A stretch of 64,000 bases of DNA, taken from NCBI GenBank assembly GCA_965227445.1, contig OZ245751.1:5704001-5768000 (forward strand), in the 5' to 3' direction. A program made the translations under genes and the position numbers. Within the stretch, counting starts at the first letter, position 1; every line of letters begins with the position of its first letter. The stretch is from DT-110 sp030148525. Its GTDB lineage: Bacteria; Bacteroidota; Bacteroidia; Chitinophagales; Saprospiraceae. Of this stretch, positions 29,020 through 37,916 are shown piece after piece. The notes under the pieces are model-generated. The model saw nothing but the letters and a program-made list of their open reading frames with translations. It was not told the DNA's origin and ran no database searches.

Positions 29020-30456
29020 ATGGCAAAGAACTCCCCGAATTTGAATTCTAACCTATCGAGATGGTATACCTGGATAGGGCACCTTTTCTTTTGGGTGGTT
29101 TTTCTAGCCTGCATCTTCTTGTACCAGGAAAGGCTGCTTTCCTTTGATACCGCTTATTATACCTTTCACCTGGTCACCTTCCAGGATTTTTTCATTAAGC
29201 ACGACCGGTACATTAGTTATCTGACCCAATGGGTACCACTTCTCGGAGTGGACTGGGGATGGTCTTTGGCAAATGTTTTCAGGGCGTACTCTGTGTCCTT
29301 TTACCTGTGGTTTTACGGATTGTTTTTGATCATTGTGTATGGGCTGCGAAATCCACTGGGAGGATTATTGATCGTAGGTAGTTTATGCCTGGGTATGCGC
29401 TATAAATTCTTTGCCGCTATCTCTGAAATTACCTTCGGACTGGCTATTGGTGCTTTTTTGGTTGCCTGGCTGACCAGTCGCAAAAAAGGGAACGGACTCA
29501 GATGGCTGGATTTCGCGGTGGTAGGTATTTGTCTGGTTGGTTTATTTGGAGCCCATCTGGCTCCCCTGTATCCGATAATGACCTTCCTGGTCTTTGAAAG
29601 ATTCTACGATAAAACCTGGCTGAAGCCTAAACGCTGGATCATGCCAGGTTTTATTTTGGCAGTATTTGCTGTCAAATTTTTCGTGGTACAGGAGGATGAA
29701 TACGAGTCCAATCGGCTGGCGGATTTACTGAATCCTGAATCCATTAGGGACCTTTTTCTGCATCCCGGAGATCACTATATTTTTGCAGCCCTAAGACAGT
29801 ATTTCACCACCCAATATGTGTTACCCGGTCTGGCATTTGTGGCTAGTGTTGGCTGGTTAGTATGGAAGCGCAAAATCCTGGCAGGCTTATTCATTTTGCT
29901 GTCCTTTCTGGGGTGGATCGTGATCAATATTATTACTTATTCCGATCTGGGAGGACCAGTTTTTATCATGCTCGATGGATATCTGGCTTTATTGGGGTTA
30001 ATCTGGATGACTCCTTTTTATTTCCTGCTACGCGATAATCGGCGTTGGCTACCAGCTGTAGTTATGTCTTTACTTATTGTGGTCAGTACCTGGCAGATGA
30101 TCGGTACCTATTCTTTTTATCGGCAGCGATTGACCTATATCAAGGAGACCCTTGCTATGCATCCGGAGCCAGCTCAAAAAAAGTTGATCGTTCCCTGGAA
30201 TTTATTCGAGTGGAATTCCATGTGGTTCCCTTATGAATTACCTCACGAAACGTTGATGCTTACCGCACTGGAAGACCCGGATAGCTGTCGTACTATCTAT
30301 GTCCTCATTGACGCTCCACTGGATGCTGAATTTCTAAAATCTGATGGGTTTATCCAGTTCCAGGGTGCACATGACGCCAGCACTATCAATAGCTCTCCTT
30401 ATTTTAACCTTCCGGAAATGCCGTATGTGGAAGCTGATACAACCGCCTGGAAATAG
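29020..30456 (+). CDS. Multi-pass membrane protein, unrecognised
   Basis: 478 residues from ATG 29020 (MAKNSPNLNSNLS). At least nine hydrophobic segments alternate with short loops (e.g. IGHLFFWVVFLACIFLYQ, LWFYGLFLIIVYGL, IMPGFILAVFAVKFFVVQ), then a soluble tail of about 110 residues with HPEPAQKKLIVPWNLFEW. The layout (acidic loop after helix 1, many helices, extracytoplasmic C-terminus) recalls GT-C glycosyltransferase-like or DUF6056-type proteins, but no catalytic motif is clear. It is AT-richer than its neighbours. Stands alone. Confidence 0.7.
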   Translation: MAKNSPNLNSNLSRWYTWIGHLFFWVVFLACIFLYQERLLSFDTAYYTFHLVTFQDFFIKHDRYISYLTQWVPLLGVDWGWSLANVFRAYSVSFYLWFYGLFLIIVYGLRNPLGGLLIVGSLCLGMRYKFFAAISEITFGLAIGAFLVAWLTSRKKGNGLRWLDFAVVGICLVGLFGAHLAPLYPIMTFLVFERFYDKTWLKPKRWIMPGFILAVFAVKFFVVQEDEYESNRLADLLNPESIRDLFLHPGDHYIFAALRQYFTTQYVLPGLAFVASVGWLVWKRKILAGLFILLSFLGWIVINIITYSDLGGPVFIMLDGYLALLGLIWMTPFYFLLRDNRRWLPAVVMSLLIVVSTWQMIGTYSFYRQRLTYIKETLAMHPEPAQKKLIVPWNLFEWNSMWFPYELPHETLMLTALEDPDSCRTIYVLIDAPLDAEFLKSDGFIQFQGAHDASTINSSPYFNLPEMPYVEADTTAWK

Positions 30457-30551
30457 AACGTATCAATTTTCGTAATTTAGATTGGCTAAAGATCTGGGTA
30501 TTATCGGGTCGGTCTGCCAAAAGAATTTCCGGAAAAATGTGTCTTTCGGGC

Positions 30552-30590
30552 TTTTTCTGCGTCTTAACGAAAAGTTAAGACACCGAAAAA
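30552..30590. promoter_or_regulatory. Hairpin upstream of the sigma-factor gene
   Basis: GTCTTAAC-GAAAA-GTTAAGAC (30561-30581) is a perfect 8-bp stem, extended outward by TTTTTC/GAAAAA. It lies 82 bases before the sigma start and could be an operator, or a terminator for leftward transcription; no T-run supports rightward termination. Confidence 0.45.
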
Positions 30591-30671
30591 ACCAGATATC
30601 CTGACCAGCCCCGTATTTTGACAATCATAAACAAACCCGAATTTGTATTGAGTGCTGCTTGTCATAGAGGA

Positions 30672-31226
30672 ATGGAAGACCTGGAGGTCATTCTGACGTA
30701 CCTGGATACCCAAGCCGAGCCGTGTTTTACCCTGATCTATAACCGGTATTCGACCAAAGTGTACGCCAAATGTCTCTCCCTTTTGAAGAACGAAGCCCTG
30801 GCCCGCGATGCCACCCAGGAAATTTTCACCAAAATATTCCTGAATCTGTCGCGCTTTGGTCAGCGGTCACGCTTCTCCACCTGGGTGTATTCCATCACCT
30901 ATAATTACTGCATTGATTTTTTGCGGAAGCAGCAAAAAAAGCAAGCCCTCTTTTCCGATGAATTGGATGACCCACCCGATCTGGCCGATCAGGAGGTACC
31001 TGATTACGAATTGCTGGAGATGGAGGTGCAACTATTGAAAAAAGTACTCGACGATATTCCTGCCGGCGACAAAGCCGTGCTGCTGATGAAGTATCAGGAT
31101 GATATGTCGATCCGGGATATGGCCGAGGTGCTCGATAAATCAGAAAGCGCTATTAAAATGAAACTAAAACGGGCCAAGGCTAAGGCCATGGCCTCCAAAA
31201 AAAGCCGGATGGCGGATGCTATCTGA
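30672..31226 (+). CDS. RNA polymerase sigma-70 family factor (ECF-type)
   Basis: 184 residues from ATG 30672. Region 2 has ALARDATQEIFTKIFLNL and FSTWVYSITYNYCIDFLRKQ; region 4 has LDDIPAGDKAVLLMKYQDDMSIRDMAEVLDKSESAIKMKLKRAK with the helix-turn-helix. No region 1.1 or 3, as in ECF factors. A small ORF starts 8 bases after its stop in place of a recognisable anti-sigma factor. A hairpin lies in the upstream region. Alternative upstream TTG 30618 is less likely. Confidence 0.9.
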   Translation: MEDLEVILTYLDTQAEPCFTLIYNRYSTKVYAKCLSLLKNEALARDATQEIFTKIFLNLSRFGQRSRFSTWVYSITYNYCIDFLRKQQKKQALFSDELDDPPDLADQEVPDYELLEMEVQLLKKVLDDIPAGDKAVLLMKYQDDMSIRDMAEVLDKSESAIKMKLKRAKAKAMASKKSRMADAI

Positions 31227-31234
31227 GTATACAT

Positions 31235-31498
31235 ATGAATAATTTTCACAGACTGTACGAAGAGGAAGAAGCTGCCTTTGTACGCGAAGGAAACCAGGAA
31301 GTCCTGCAAAACATTCAGGGCACCCTGCATTTCTTTCGTATGCTGGGCGATGTGGCTGATGTGTATCTGTCGGGAATGTTGGGCGTGCTGACCGCCAGTA
31401 ATCCGCCCGTCAGTGATAGCCAGTCTGCCGCATCTAATGCACCGGATCAACCCCCGCGCGGACCGGCACCGGATGGGCCTCAGGAACCACCCCGGTAA
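31235..31498 (+). CDS. Small protein following the sigma factor, unrecognised
   Basis: 87 residues. Acidic/amphipathic first half (MNNFHRLYEEEEAAFVREGN), a hydrophobic centre (MLGDVADVYLSGMLGVLTA, possibly one weak membrane helix), and a Pro-rich, disordered tail (PDQPPRGPAPDGPQEPPR). Position 8 bases after the sigma stop and 48 before mscS indicates co-transcription. It could be a short membrane-linked regulator of the sigma factor, but nothing in the sequence proves that; no zinc or anti-sigma motif is seen. Confidence 0.65.
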   Translation: MNNFHRLYEEEEAAFVREGNQEVLQNIQGTLHFFRMLGDVADVYLSGMLGVLTASNPPVSDSQSAASNAPDQPPRGPAPDGPQEPPR

Positions 31499-31546
31499 TC
31501 GGATCTACACAAACGAACCAAACCAACGACTGACAAAATATTGCCT

Positions 31547-32392
31547 ATGCACTGGATGTTTCTACAACAAAGCTGGTTTTCTAACCTGCAGGAACAGCTC
31601 CCCTTTGTGAATCAATTCGTTTCTGATGGCCTCACTTTCTTGGGAAGGTTACTGGGGGCATTACTCATTTTGCTGATCGGAAGGATCATTGGTAAGTTGG
31701 TCGGAAAAGGCTTCACCAAGCTTCTGCAAAAGATCGGTGTTGACAAATTAGCCGATCGGTTGGGGGACATAGATATTTTCCGGAAATCGAAATGGAAAAT
31801 CCAGCCGAGTGTAGTCATCGGCAAGGTTTTTTACTACATCATCTTCTTCATCTTTATCTGGATCGCTACCGATATGCTGCGGATCCAGGCCCTCTCCGAC
31901 CTTATCGCCCGGGGCTTTGATTATCTGCCGGTTCTCACCTCCGCTCTGGTCGTTTTTATTGCGGGAGTCATCCTGGCCGACTTTCTCAAGCGCCTGGTAC
32001 TTACGGCTACTAAATCCCTCAATATTCCGGCTGCCAACATGATCGCCAATCTGGTGTTCTATTTTCTATTCATCAATGTGGCTGTGATTAGTTTGGCGCA
32101 GGCGGGTATCGAAACCGAGTCGATCCAAGACAATATATCTATTATCCTGGCGGGCATTGTTGCAGCTTTTGCCATTGGATACGGGTATGCTTCCCGCCCG
32201 CTATTGGGTAATCTACTAGCGGCCTACTACAACCGGAGCCGGGTAAATGTAGGTGATCACATTACTATTGAAGGAGTCGAGGGCGAAATTGTCAAAATGG
32301 ATAATACCTCCTTCACCATTGATGCCGGCGATAAGCTGGTAGTTTTTCCACTGAACAAGTTGATGACCGAACGGTACGAACGTCAGAAATAG
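31547..32392 (+). CDS. Mechanosensitive ion channel, MscS family
   Basis: 281 residues, small-conductance mechanosensitive channel-like inner-membrane protein that would release solutes under hypo-osmotic stress. Four or more helices: FLGRLLGALLILLIGRIIG, VFYYIIFFIFIWIATDML, LTSALVVFIAGVILADFL and MIANLVFYFLFINVAVISL. They are followed by the Gly/Ala-rich pore-like helix (IILAGIVAAFAIGYGYASRPLLGN) and a short beta domain VNVGDHITIEGVEGEIVKM. The large C-terminal domain of E. coli MscS is missing. ATG 31547 follows TTG 31541 by two codons. Confidence 0.88.
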   Translation: MHWMFLQQSWFSNLQEQLPFVNQFVSDGLTFLGRLLGALLILLIGRIIGKLVGKGFTKLLQKIGVDKLADRLGDIDIFRKSKWKIQPSVVIGKVFYYIIFFIFIWIATDMLRIQALSDLIARGFDYLPVLTSALVVFIAGVILADFLKRLVLTATKSLNIPAANMIANLVFYFLFINVAVISLAQAGIETESIQDNISIILAGIVAAFAIGYGYASRPLLGNLLAAYYNRSRVNVGDHITIEGVEGEIVKMDNTSFTIDAGDKLVVFPLNKLMTERYERQK

Positions 32393-32434
32393 CCGTTGGT
32401 GGTCTGAATAGTATAATCCTTAAAATTCCTATTT

Positions 32435-33454
32435 ATGCTCAAGCACATTTTCTTGTGTTGCCTGCTATTGCTATTGGTAACCCCCCACCTGATTGCTCAG
32501 GAAGAAAAAGAATTGCCCGAAGGATGGACATCCGGTGCCGGGCTCGGACTCGATTTTGCTCAACTACTGCAAATTAATCCACGCCAGGGTGCTGGCCAGA
32601 ACCGGGTTGGATTCGGTGGTGCGGTCAATTATTTTGCTAAATACCGTCAGGATCGCATGGCCTGGGACAACCTGGCTAATTGGCAATTCGGTATTCAACG
32701 CCTGGGGTCCGGGGTGATCGCTCAGGGTAACGAAGATCGCCGCATACCCTTTCAAAAAGCCATTGACGACTTACGCTTCAACTCCAAGGTGGGCTACCAG
32801 ACCTCGGAATCGTCCAATTTTTTCTACGCGGCCGACATGTCTTTTCTCACTCAGTTGACTCCTACCTATCAGGGATCCGATGAATATCCGGGTAATTTCC
32901 TGTCAGATATTACCGGCCAGGGCAATCTATTGTCCAAGTTTTTTAACCCCGGCACACTCAACCTTTCGGTTGGTATGGACTGGAAGCCTAACGATAAATT
33001 CAGCCTCTACTATTCACCCATAGGTGCCAAGTTCATTTTCGTTCCTGACGACTTTATTGCTTCCCTCGGCGTACATGGTAACCCGGTAGAGGGTGATCGC
33101 GATCCGGATACTGGTCGTTTCACCACCTTCGACAATGCTTTTTCCGCACTCGGACAAACCCTGCGCGCCAACTACGCGACTAAATTTCTTGCAGAGCGAG
33201 GTACGTTCACCTCCTCCATGCTCCTTTTCTCCAACTACCTGGAGAATCCCCAAAACATCGACGTAGACTGGACCAACGAATTGGCCCTGACCATCGTTGC
33301 CGGCCTGCAGGCAGCTGTCACTGTCAACGTGTTCTACGATGACGATGTCCTCGTCCAGATCACCGACTGGGACGAACCCAACGGCGTAAGCGGCCTCGGT
33401 AAGCGCGTCAGCATCACTCAGCAATTCCTCCTGAAGTACAACGTGACTTTCTAG
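32435..33454 (+). CDS. DUF3078 domain protein, first of a tandem pair
   Basis: 339 residues with signal peptide MLKHIFLCCLLLLLVTPHLIAQ. The mature part is rich in aromatic, alternating beta-strands and ends in Phe (LLKYNVTF), consistent with an outer-membrane beta-barrel. Conserved stretches shared with the next gene are DFAQLLQINPRQGAGQNR, NFFYAADMSFLTQ, YYSPIGAKFIFVPDD and SLGVHGNPVEG. The function of DUF3078 is not known to me. A perfect 15-bp stem plus T-run ends the transcript. Confidence 0.85.
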   Translation: MLKHIFLCCLLLLLVTPHLIAQEEKELPEGWTSGAGLGLDFAQLLQINPRQGAGQNRVGFGGAVNYFAKYRQDRMAWDNLANWQFGIQRLGSGVIAQGNEDRRIPFQKAIDDLRFNSKVGYQTSESSNFFYAADMSFLTQLTPTYQGSDEYPGNFLSDITGQGNLLSKFFNPGTLNLSVGMDWKPNDKFSLYYSPIGAKFIFVPDDFIASLGVHGNPVEGDRDPDTGRFTTFDNAFSALGQTLRANYATKFLAERGTFTSSMLLFSNYLENPQNIDVDWTNELALTIVAGLQAAVTVNVFYDDDVLVQITDWDEPNGVSGLGKRVSITQQFLLKYNVTF

Positions 33455-33479
33455 CATTATCTGGCTTTCGCCAAAAAAA

Positions 33480-33519
33480 GGCCGCACCGTTGCCAATTGG
33501 CAACGGTGCGGCCTTTTTT
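33480..33519 (+). terminator. Strong intrinsic terminator
   Basis: GGCCGCACCGTTGCC-AATT-GGCAACGGTGCGGCC (33480-33513), a perfect 15-bp stem, followed by six T. Confidence 0.92.
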
Positions 33520-33525
33520 ATAGAG

Positions 33526-33740
33526 CTCTGCCAGGGGCACCAAACCCCGAGCCAGCAAGCCACACCCGAACAGCCCCGCCAGGGGCGATCTGATCCGAGC
33601 CAGCGAGGTCCCACTTTCCGGCCTTTGAGTTGAGAAAAGGTCCCCCAACCCCGAGCCTGCGAGGCCTCACCCCGTTAACAAAACAGCCCCGCCAGGGGCG
33701 CCCTCACTATTCTCCCGGGCGTAAGCCCGGGGGGGCTTGC
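33526..33740. repeat. GC-rich degenerate repeats between the DUF3078 genes
   Basis: Three GCCAGGGGC-type palindromic cores (CTCTGCCAGGGGC, and CCCCGCCAGGGGC twice) alternate with three CCGAGCC(A/T)GC(A/G)AG motifs, then CCCGGGCGTAAGCCCGGG. Base composition differs sharply from the AT-rich gene starts around it. No gene is present. Confidence 0.7.
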
Positions 33741-33778
33741 ACATCCCACAAAATTTCCTTTATTACCACCCAATCCAA

Positions 33779-34816
33779 ATGAAAAAAACACAACGCATGA
33801 TCTTACGTACCCTTTTGATAGCGGTAACCTGCTGCCTGCTGTCGACCGCGCTAGCCGCTCAAAACAAAAAAGATACCCTACCCGACGGCTGGACACTCGG
33901 TGCCGGTTTTGGCTTCGACTTTTCCCAACTCTTACAGATTAACCCAAAACAAGGTGCTGGGCAAAACCAGATCGGATTTGGCATTGCCACTAGCGGCTTC
34001 GCCAAGTACCGCAAAAAACGCCTCGCCTGGGACCACGCCCTATTGTGGCAATTCGGCATTCAGCGCCTGGGGTCGGGTATTATTGCCCAGGGGACCTCCC
34101 AACGTATTCCTTTCCAAAAGTCCATCGATGAATTTCAGTACAACCTGAAGTTTGGGTACCGGACAACCAAAGAATCCAAGTGGTTTTACGCTGCCAATAC
34201 CAATCTCGTCACTCCGATCCTGCCTACCTACATGGGAAGCGAAGACTTTCCGGGAAATTTCCTGAAAGATGTGGCCGGCATGGGGCAGCTCAGAGCCCGT
34301 TTTTTTAGCCCTGCCACTGTGAATATATCGGTGGGCATCGACTTTAAGCCCGACGAGACCTTCTCTGCTTATTATTCACCATTGGGGGCCAAATTCATTT
34401 TTGTGCCCGACGATGAAATCGCTTCCCTCGGTGTACACGGTAACCCGGTAGAAGGCGAACCGGACCCCGATACCGGACGCTACGCCGAATTCGACAATAC
34501 CTTTGAAGCTATGGGACAGACCCTGCGATTGGGCGTATCCACCAAATTCATGGAGAATAAAGGGGCCTTCAACAGTACGCTTCTGCTCTTTTCCAACTAC
34601 CTGGAGAACCCCGAAAATATCGATGTTAACTGGGGTACGGATCTGAGCGTGGCTCTGGTGAAAAACCTGCAAGTATCCGTTAATGTGAATGTGTTTTACG
34701 ACGATGATGTACGGGTACAAATTACCGACTTCAGTAAACCAAACGGGGTCGATGGGTTGGGTAAGCGGGTAAGCCTGACCCAGCAATTGCTCATCAAATA
34801 CAATTTTACGATCTAA
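33779..34816 (+). CDS. DUF3078 domain protein, second of a tandem pair
   Basis: 345 residues from ATG 33779 with signal peptide MKKTQRMILRTLLIAVTCC... ending ALAAQ. By eye more than half of the aligned residues match the upstream 32435-33454 product, in the same order (DFSQLLQINPKQGAGQN, YYSPLGAKFIFVPDDEIAS, LGVHGNPVEGE, NVNVFYDDDVRVQITD), with terminal aromatic-rich strands. The pair arose by local duplication. Both end in a KYN-x-T-[FI] motif, as expected for an outer-membrane barrel end. Confidence 0.85.
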   Translation: MKKTQRMILRTLLIAVTCCLLSTALAAQNKKDTLPDGWTLGAGFGFDFSQLLQINPKQGAGQNQIGFGIATSGFAKYRKKRLAWDHALLWQFGIQRLGSGIIAQGTSQRIPFQKSIDEFQYNLKFGYRTTKESKWFYAANTNLVTPILPTYMGSEDFPGNFLKDVAGMGQLRARFFSPATVNISVGIDFKPDETFSAYYSPLGAKFIFVPDDEIASLGVHGNPVEGEPDPDTGRYAEFDNTFEAMGQTLRLGVSTKFMENKGAFNSTLLLFSNYLENPENIDVNWGTDLSVALVKNLQVSVNVNVFYDDDVRVQITDFSKPNGVDGLGKRVSLTQQLLIKYNFTI

Positions 34817-34975
34817 TGGTGGAGGGAGGTCGGTTGTGGTTACGGTCGGTCCAACAAATTCCCTAACTTGTCCGTATAACCACCGTAATGTCTGCGTCGA
34901 CTTTTGCCGAAAGGCTAATCAAGAATAACCTAGCCACCGACTTTCGGGCTCGGAGGCGATCAACCAAATTGTCCT

Positions 34976-37786
34976 ATGTCAGCGGATAAAAAACTATTTC
35001 TCCTCGATGGGCACGCCCTCGTCTATCGGGCCCACTTCGCCTTTATAAATCGCCCATTGATCAACTCGAAAGGTGTGAATACTTCGGCCATTACGGGCTT
35101 CACCCGCACTCTTTGGGACCTGCTCCAGAATGAAAAACCCACCCACATCGCGGTGGCCTTTGATCCGGATGGCCCCACCTTCCGGCACGATATGTTCGAG
35201 GAGTACAAAGCTAATCGCGAAGAGCAACCCGAAGATATCGCCATCGCCTTCCCCTACATCCGCAAGATCGTAGAGGCCTTTCAAATTCCCATTGTAACCG
35301 TGAAGGGGTACGAGGCCGACGACGTAATCGGTACCCTGGCCAAGAAGGCCGAGAAAGACGGCTATACCACCTATATGGTAACCCCCGATAAAGATTTTGG
35401 GCAGCTGGTAACGGATCATATTCTGATCTACAAGCCCTCACGCCAGGGGAATGGCGTGGAGATACAGGGCCCTAAAGATGTATGCGAAAAATGGAATATT
35501 GAGCGCACCGAGCAGGTGATCGACATCTTAGCATTGCAGGGCGACAGCATCGATAATATCCCCGGGGTTCCGGGCATCGGTGCGAAAACGGCGGCCAAAT
35601 TACTAGCCAAATACGATTCAGTGGAGGGGCTGCTCGACCACATCGATGAGCTCAAGGGAAAGCAACAGGAAAAGGTACGCGATAATGCCGATCAGGCACG
35701 ACTGTCGAAAGAGCTGGCAACTATTGATATTGAGGTACCCATCGACTTCGAGCCCCAAAAGCTCCAGATCGATCCCATGGATAAGGATGCCCTTAGCGAA
35801 TTATTTGTAGAACTCGAATTCCGCACCCTGGCCCGCTCGATTCTTGGTGATTCCGAGGAGTCTGCTGCGCCTTCCGGCAAAAAGGGTAGTACCCAGGGAT
35901 CACTGTTTGGCGAAGAGTCGGATGTCGACGTACAAGCACCCCGCTTGAAAAAACATTCCATCGCCAGCAAGACCATCGAAAATACCGACCACGAATACTT
36001 CTTTATCGATACGGCTGAGAAGCGCGCCAACCTGATCAAGCAGCTTACCCAACAAAAAGAGGTTTGCTTCGATACGGAAACTACCAATATCGATGCTACC
36101 CAGGCCGAATTGGTGGGCATTGCCTTCTCCTGGAAAGCCCACGAAGGCTATTATGTGCCCTTTCCCGAGGATCAAAAAGAGGCACAGGCACTGGTCGATG
36201 AGTTCCGGTCCTTTTTTGAGAATCCGGATATCACCAAGGTCGCCCAAAATCTGAAGTACGATGCTCTGGTGCTGCGGCGTTATGGCGTGCGCATCGAGGG
36301 CTACTATTTTGATACAATGATCGCTCATTACCTGTTGGAGCCCGAGCTGCGGCACAATATGGATTATCTGGCCGAAACGTACCTGGAGTACAAACCGGTC
36401 CCCATCGAAAACCTGATTGGCAAGAAGGGTAAGAACCAGAAGACCATGCGCGATGTCGACCCCTCCCAGGTGACTGACTACGCCGCCGAGGATGCCGATA
36501 TAACCTTCCAGCTCAAGGAGTATCTGGAACCCAAGCTTAAAAAAGAAGAGGTACTTCACGATCTGTACTATAAAGTGGAGTCCCCTCTGGTACACGTATT
36601 GGTAGATATGGAATACGAGGGTATAAACCTCGACAGCGAATTCCTCCACCACTACGCCAAAGAACTAAAAGACGATATCGCCGAACTGGAGGAAAAGATC
36701 CACGAAATAGCCGGTGTACAATTCAATATCGGATCACCCAAGCAGGTAGGTGAAGTCCTCTTCGATAAAATGGGGCTACCCTATAAAGGCCGTAAAACGA
36801 AATCAGGTCAGTACAGCACCAACGAGGATAAATTGACCGACCTGGCAGCCGATTATCCCATCGTCAACGAAATTCTGGATTACCGTGGCCTCACCAAATT
36901 GTTATCGACCTACGTGGAAGCGCTGCCGAAAATGGTGCACCCCGAAACCGGCCGTATCCACTCCTCTTTCAATCAAGCCTTGGCTGCTACCGGCCGGCTC
37001 AGCTCTAACAACCCCAACCTCCAGAATATTCCCATACGTACGGAAGAAGGAGCCCGGGTACGTGAGGCCTTCATCCCCCGCGACAAAAATCACGTGCTGT
37101 TAGCGGCCGACTACTCACAGATCGAGTTGCGCCTCATTGCCGAGATAAGCAAAGACGAAGCCATGGTGGAGGCCTTCAAAGAAGGTAAAGACATTCACAG
37201 TGCTACCGCCGCCCGGGTATTCGAGGTCCCCTACGACGAGGTGACCCGCGAGCAACGATATCGCGCCAAGACGGTCAACTTCTCGATTATTTACGGAGCA
37301 GGAGCGACCAATCTTTCGCGACAGCTTAATATCAAACGCGCCGAAGCCAAAGAGCTGATCGAGCAATACTTCAAACAGTACAGTGGCCTCAAGCAATACA
37401 TGGACGATATGGTGGAGCACGCCCGCAAGCACGGCTACGTGAAGACCCTCATCGGTCGCCGCCGACACCTGCGCGATATTAACTCCAAGAGTTCCCTGGC
37501 CCGCAGCAATGCCGAACGCATGGCTATCAATACGCCGATTCAGGGATCAGCTGCCGATATGATCAAGATTGCTATGGTCAATGTGCACAATTTGTTGCGT
37601 GCCAAGGACTACGCTACCCGCATGATCCTGCAGGTGCACGATGAATTGATCTTCGATGTTCCCAAGGAAGAGTTAGACGAAGTTAAGCCACAGATCATGG
37701 AGCTGATGAAAAACGCGCTGCCCGATTTGGACGTCCCCATCCTTGTAGAGGCAGGTATTGGTAAGACGTGGCGGGAAGCCCACTAA
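34976..37786 (+). CDS. polA: DNA polymerase I
   Basis: 936 residues, repair and Okazaki-fragment polymerase. N-terminal 5'-3' flap exonuclease (about 1-290) with KGYEADDVIGTLA and GDSIDNIPGVPGIGAKTA. The 3'-5' exonuclease domain (about 330-520) keeps Asp366 and Glu368 (FDTETTN), so proofreading looks intact, unlike in many PolA of other phyla. The polymerase domain has motif A with Asp712 (DYSQIELR), motif B KTVNFSIIYG and motif C with Asp889 (QVHDELIF). A GCC-GAAA-GGC hairpin lies upstream (34906-34915). Monocistronic. Confidence 0.97.
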   Translation: MSADKKLFLLDGHALVYRAHFAFINRPLINSKGVNTSAITGFTRTLWDLLQNEKPTHIAVAFDPDGPTFRHDMFEEYKANREEQPEDIAIAFPYIRKIVEAFQIPIVTVKGYEADDVIGTLAKKAEKDGYTTYMVTPDKDFGQLVTDHILIYKPSRQGNGVEIQGPKDVCEKWNIERTEQVIDILALQGDSIDNIPGVPGIGAKTAAKLLAKYDSVEGLLDHIDELKGKQQEKVRDNADQARLSKELATIDIEVPIDFEPQKLQIDPMDKDALSELFVELEFRTLARSILGDSEESAAPSGKKGSTQGSLFGEESDVDVQAPRLKKHSIASKTIENTDHEYFFIDTAEKRANLIKQLTQQKEVCFDTETTNIDATQAELVGIAFSWKAHEGYYVPFPEDQKEAQALVDEFRSFFENPDITKVAQNLKYDALVLRRYGVRIEGYYFDTMIAHYLLEPELRHNMDYLAETYLEYKPVPIENLIGKKGKNQKTMRDVDPSQVTDYAAEDADITFQLKEYLEPKLKKEEVLHDLYYKVESPLVHVLVDMEYEGINLDSEFLHHYAKELKDDIAELEEKIHEIAGVQFNIGSPKQVGEVLFDKMGLPYKGRKTKSGQYSTNEDKLTDLAADYPIVNEILDYRGLTKLLSTYVEALPKMVHPETGRIHSSFNQALAATGRLSSNNPNLQNIPIRTEEGARVREAFIPRDKNHVLLAADYSQIELRLIAEISKDEAMVEAFKEGKDIHSATAARVFEVPYDEVTREQRYRAKTVNFSIIYGAGATNLSRQLNIKRAEAKELIEQYFKQYSGLKQYMDDMVEHARKHGYVKTLIGRRRHLRDINSKSSLARSNAERMAINTPIQGSAADMIKIAMVNVHNLLRAKDYATRMILQVHDELIFDVPKEELDEVKPQIMELMKNALPDLDVPILVEAGIGKTWREAH

Positions 37787-37916
37787 GAACTAAGTCGAAA
37801 AAAAAGCCGGCTCAATCGACAAATTTGGTCCATGTACCATGAAAAAGTCATCTTAAAACAGATCGACTTTACAGATACGAGTTCATTTTTTCGACCTAGT
37901 TCATAAACACAAAGCC

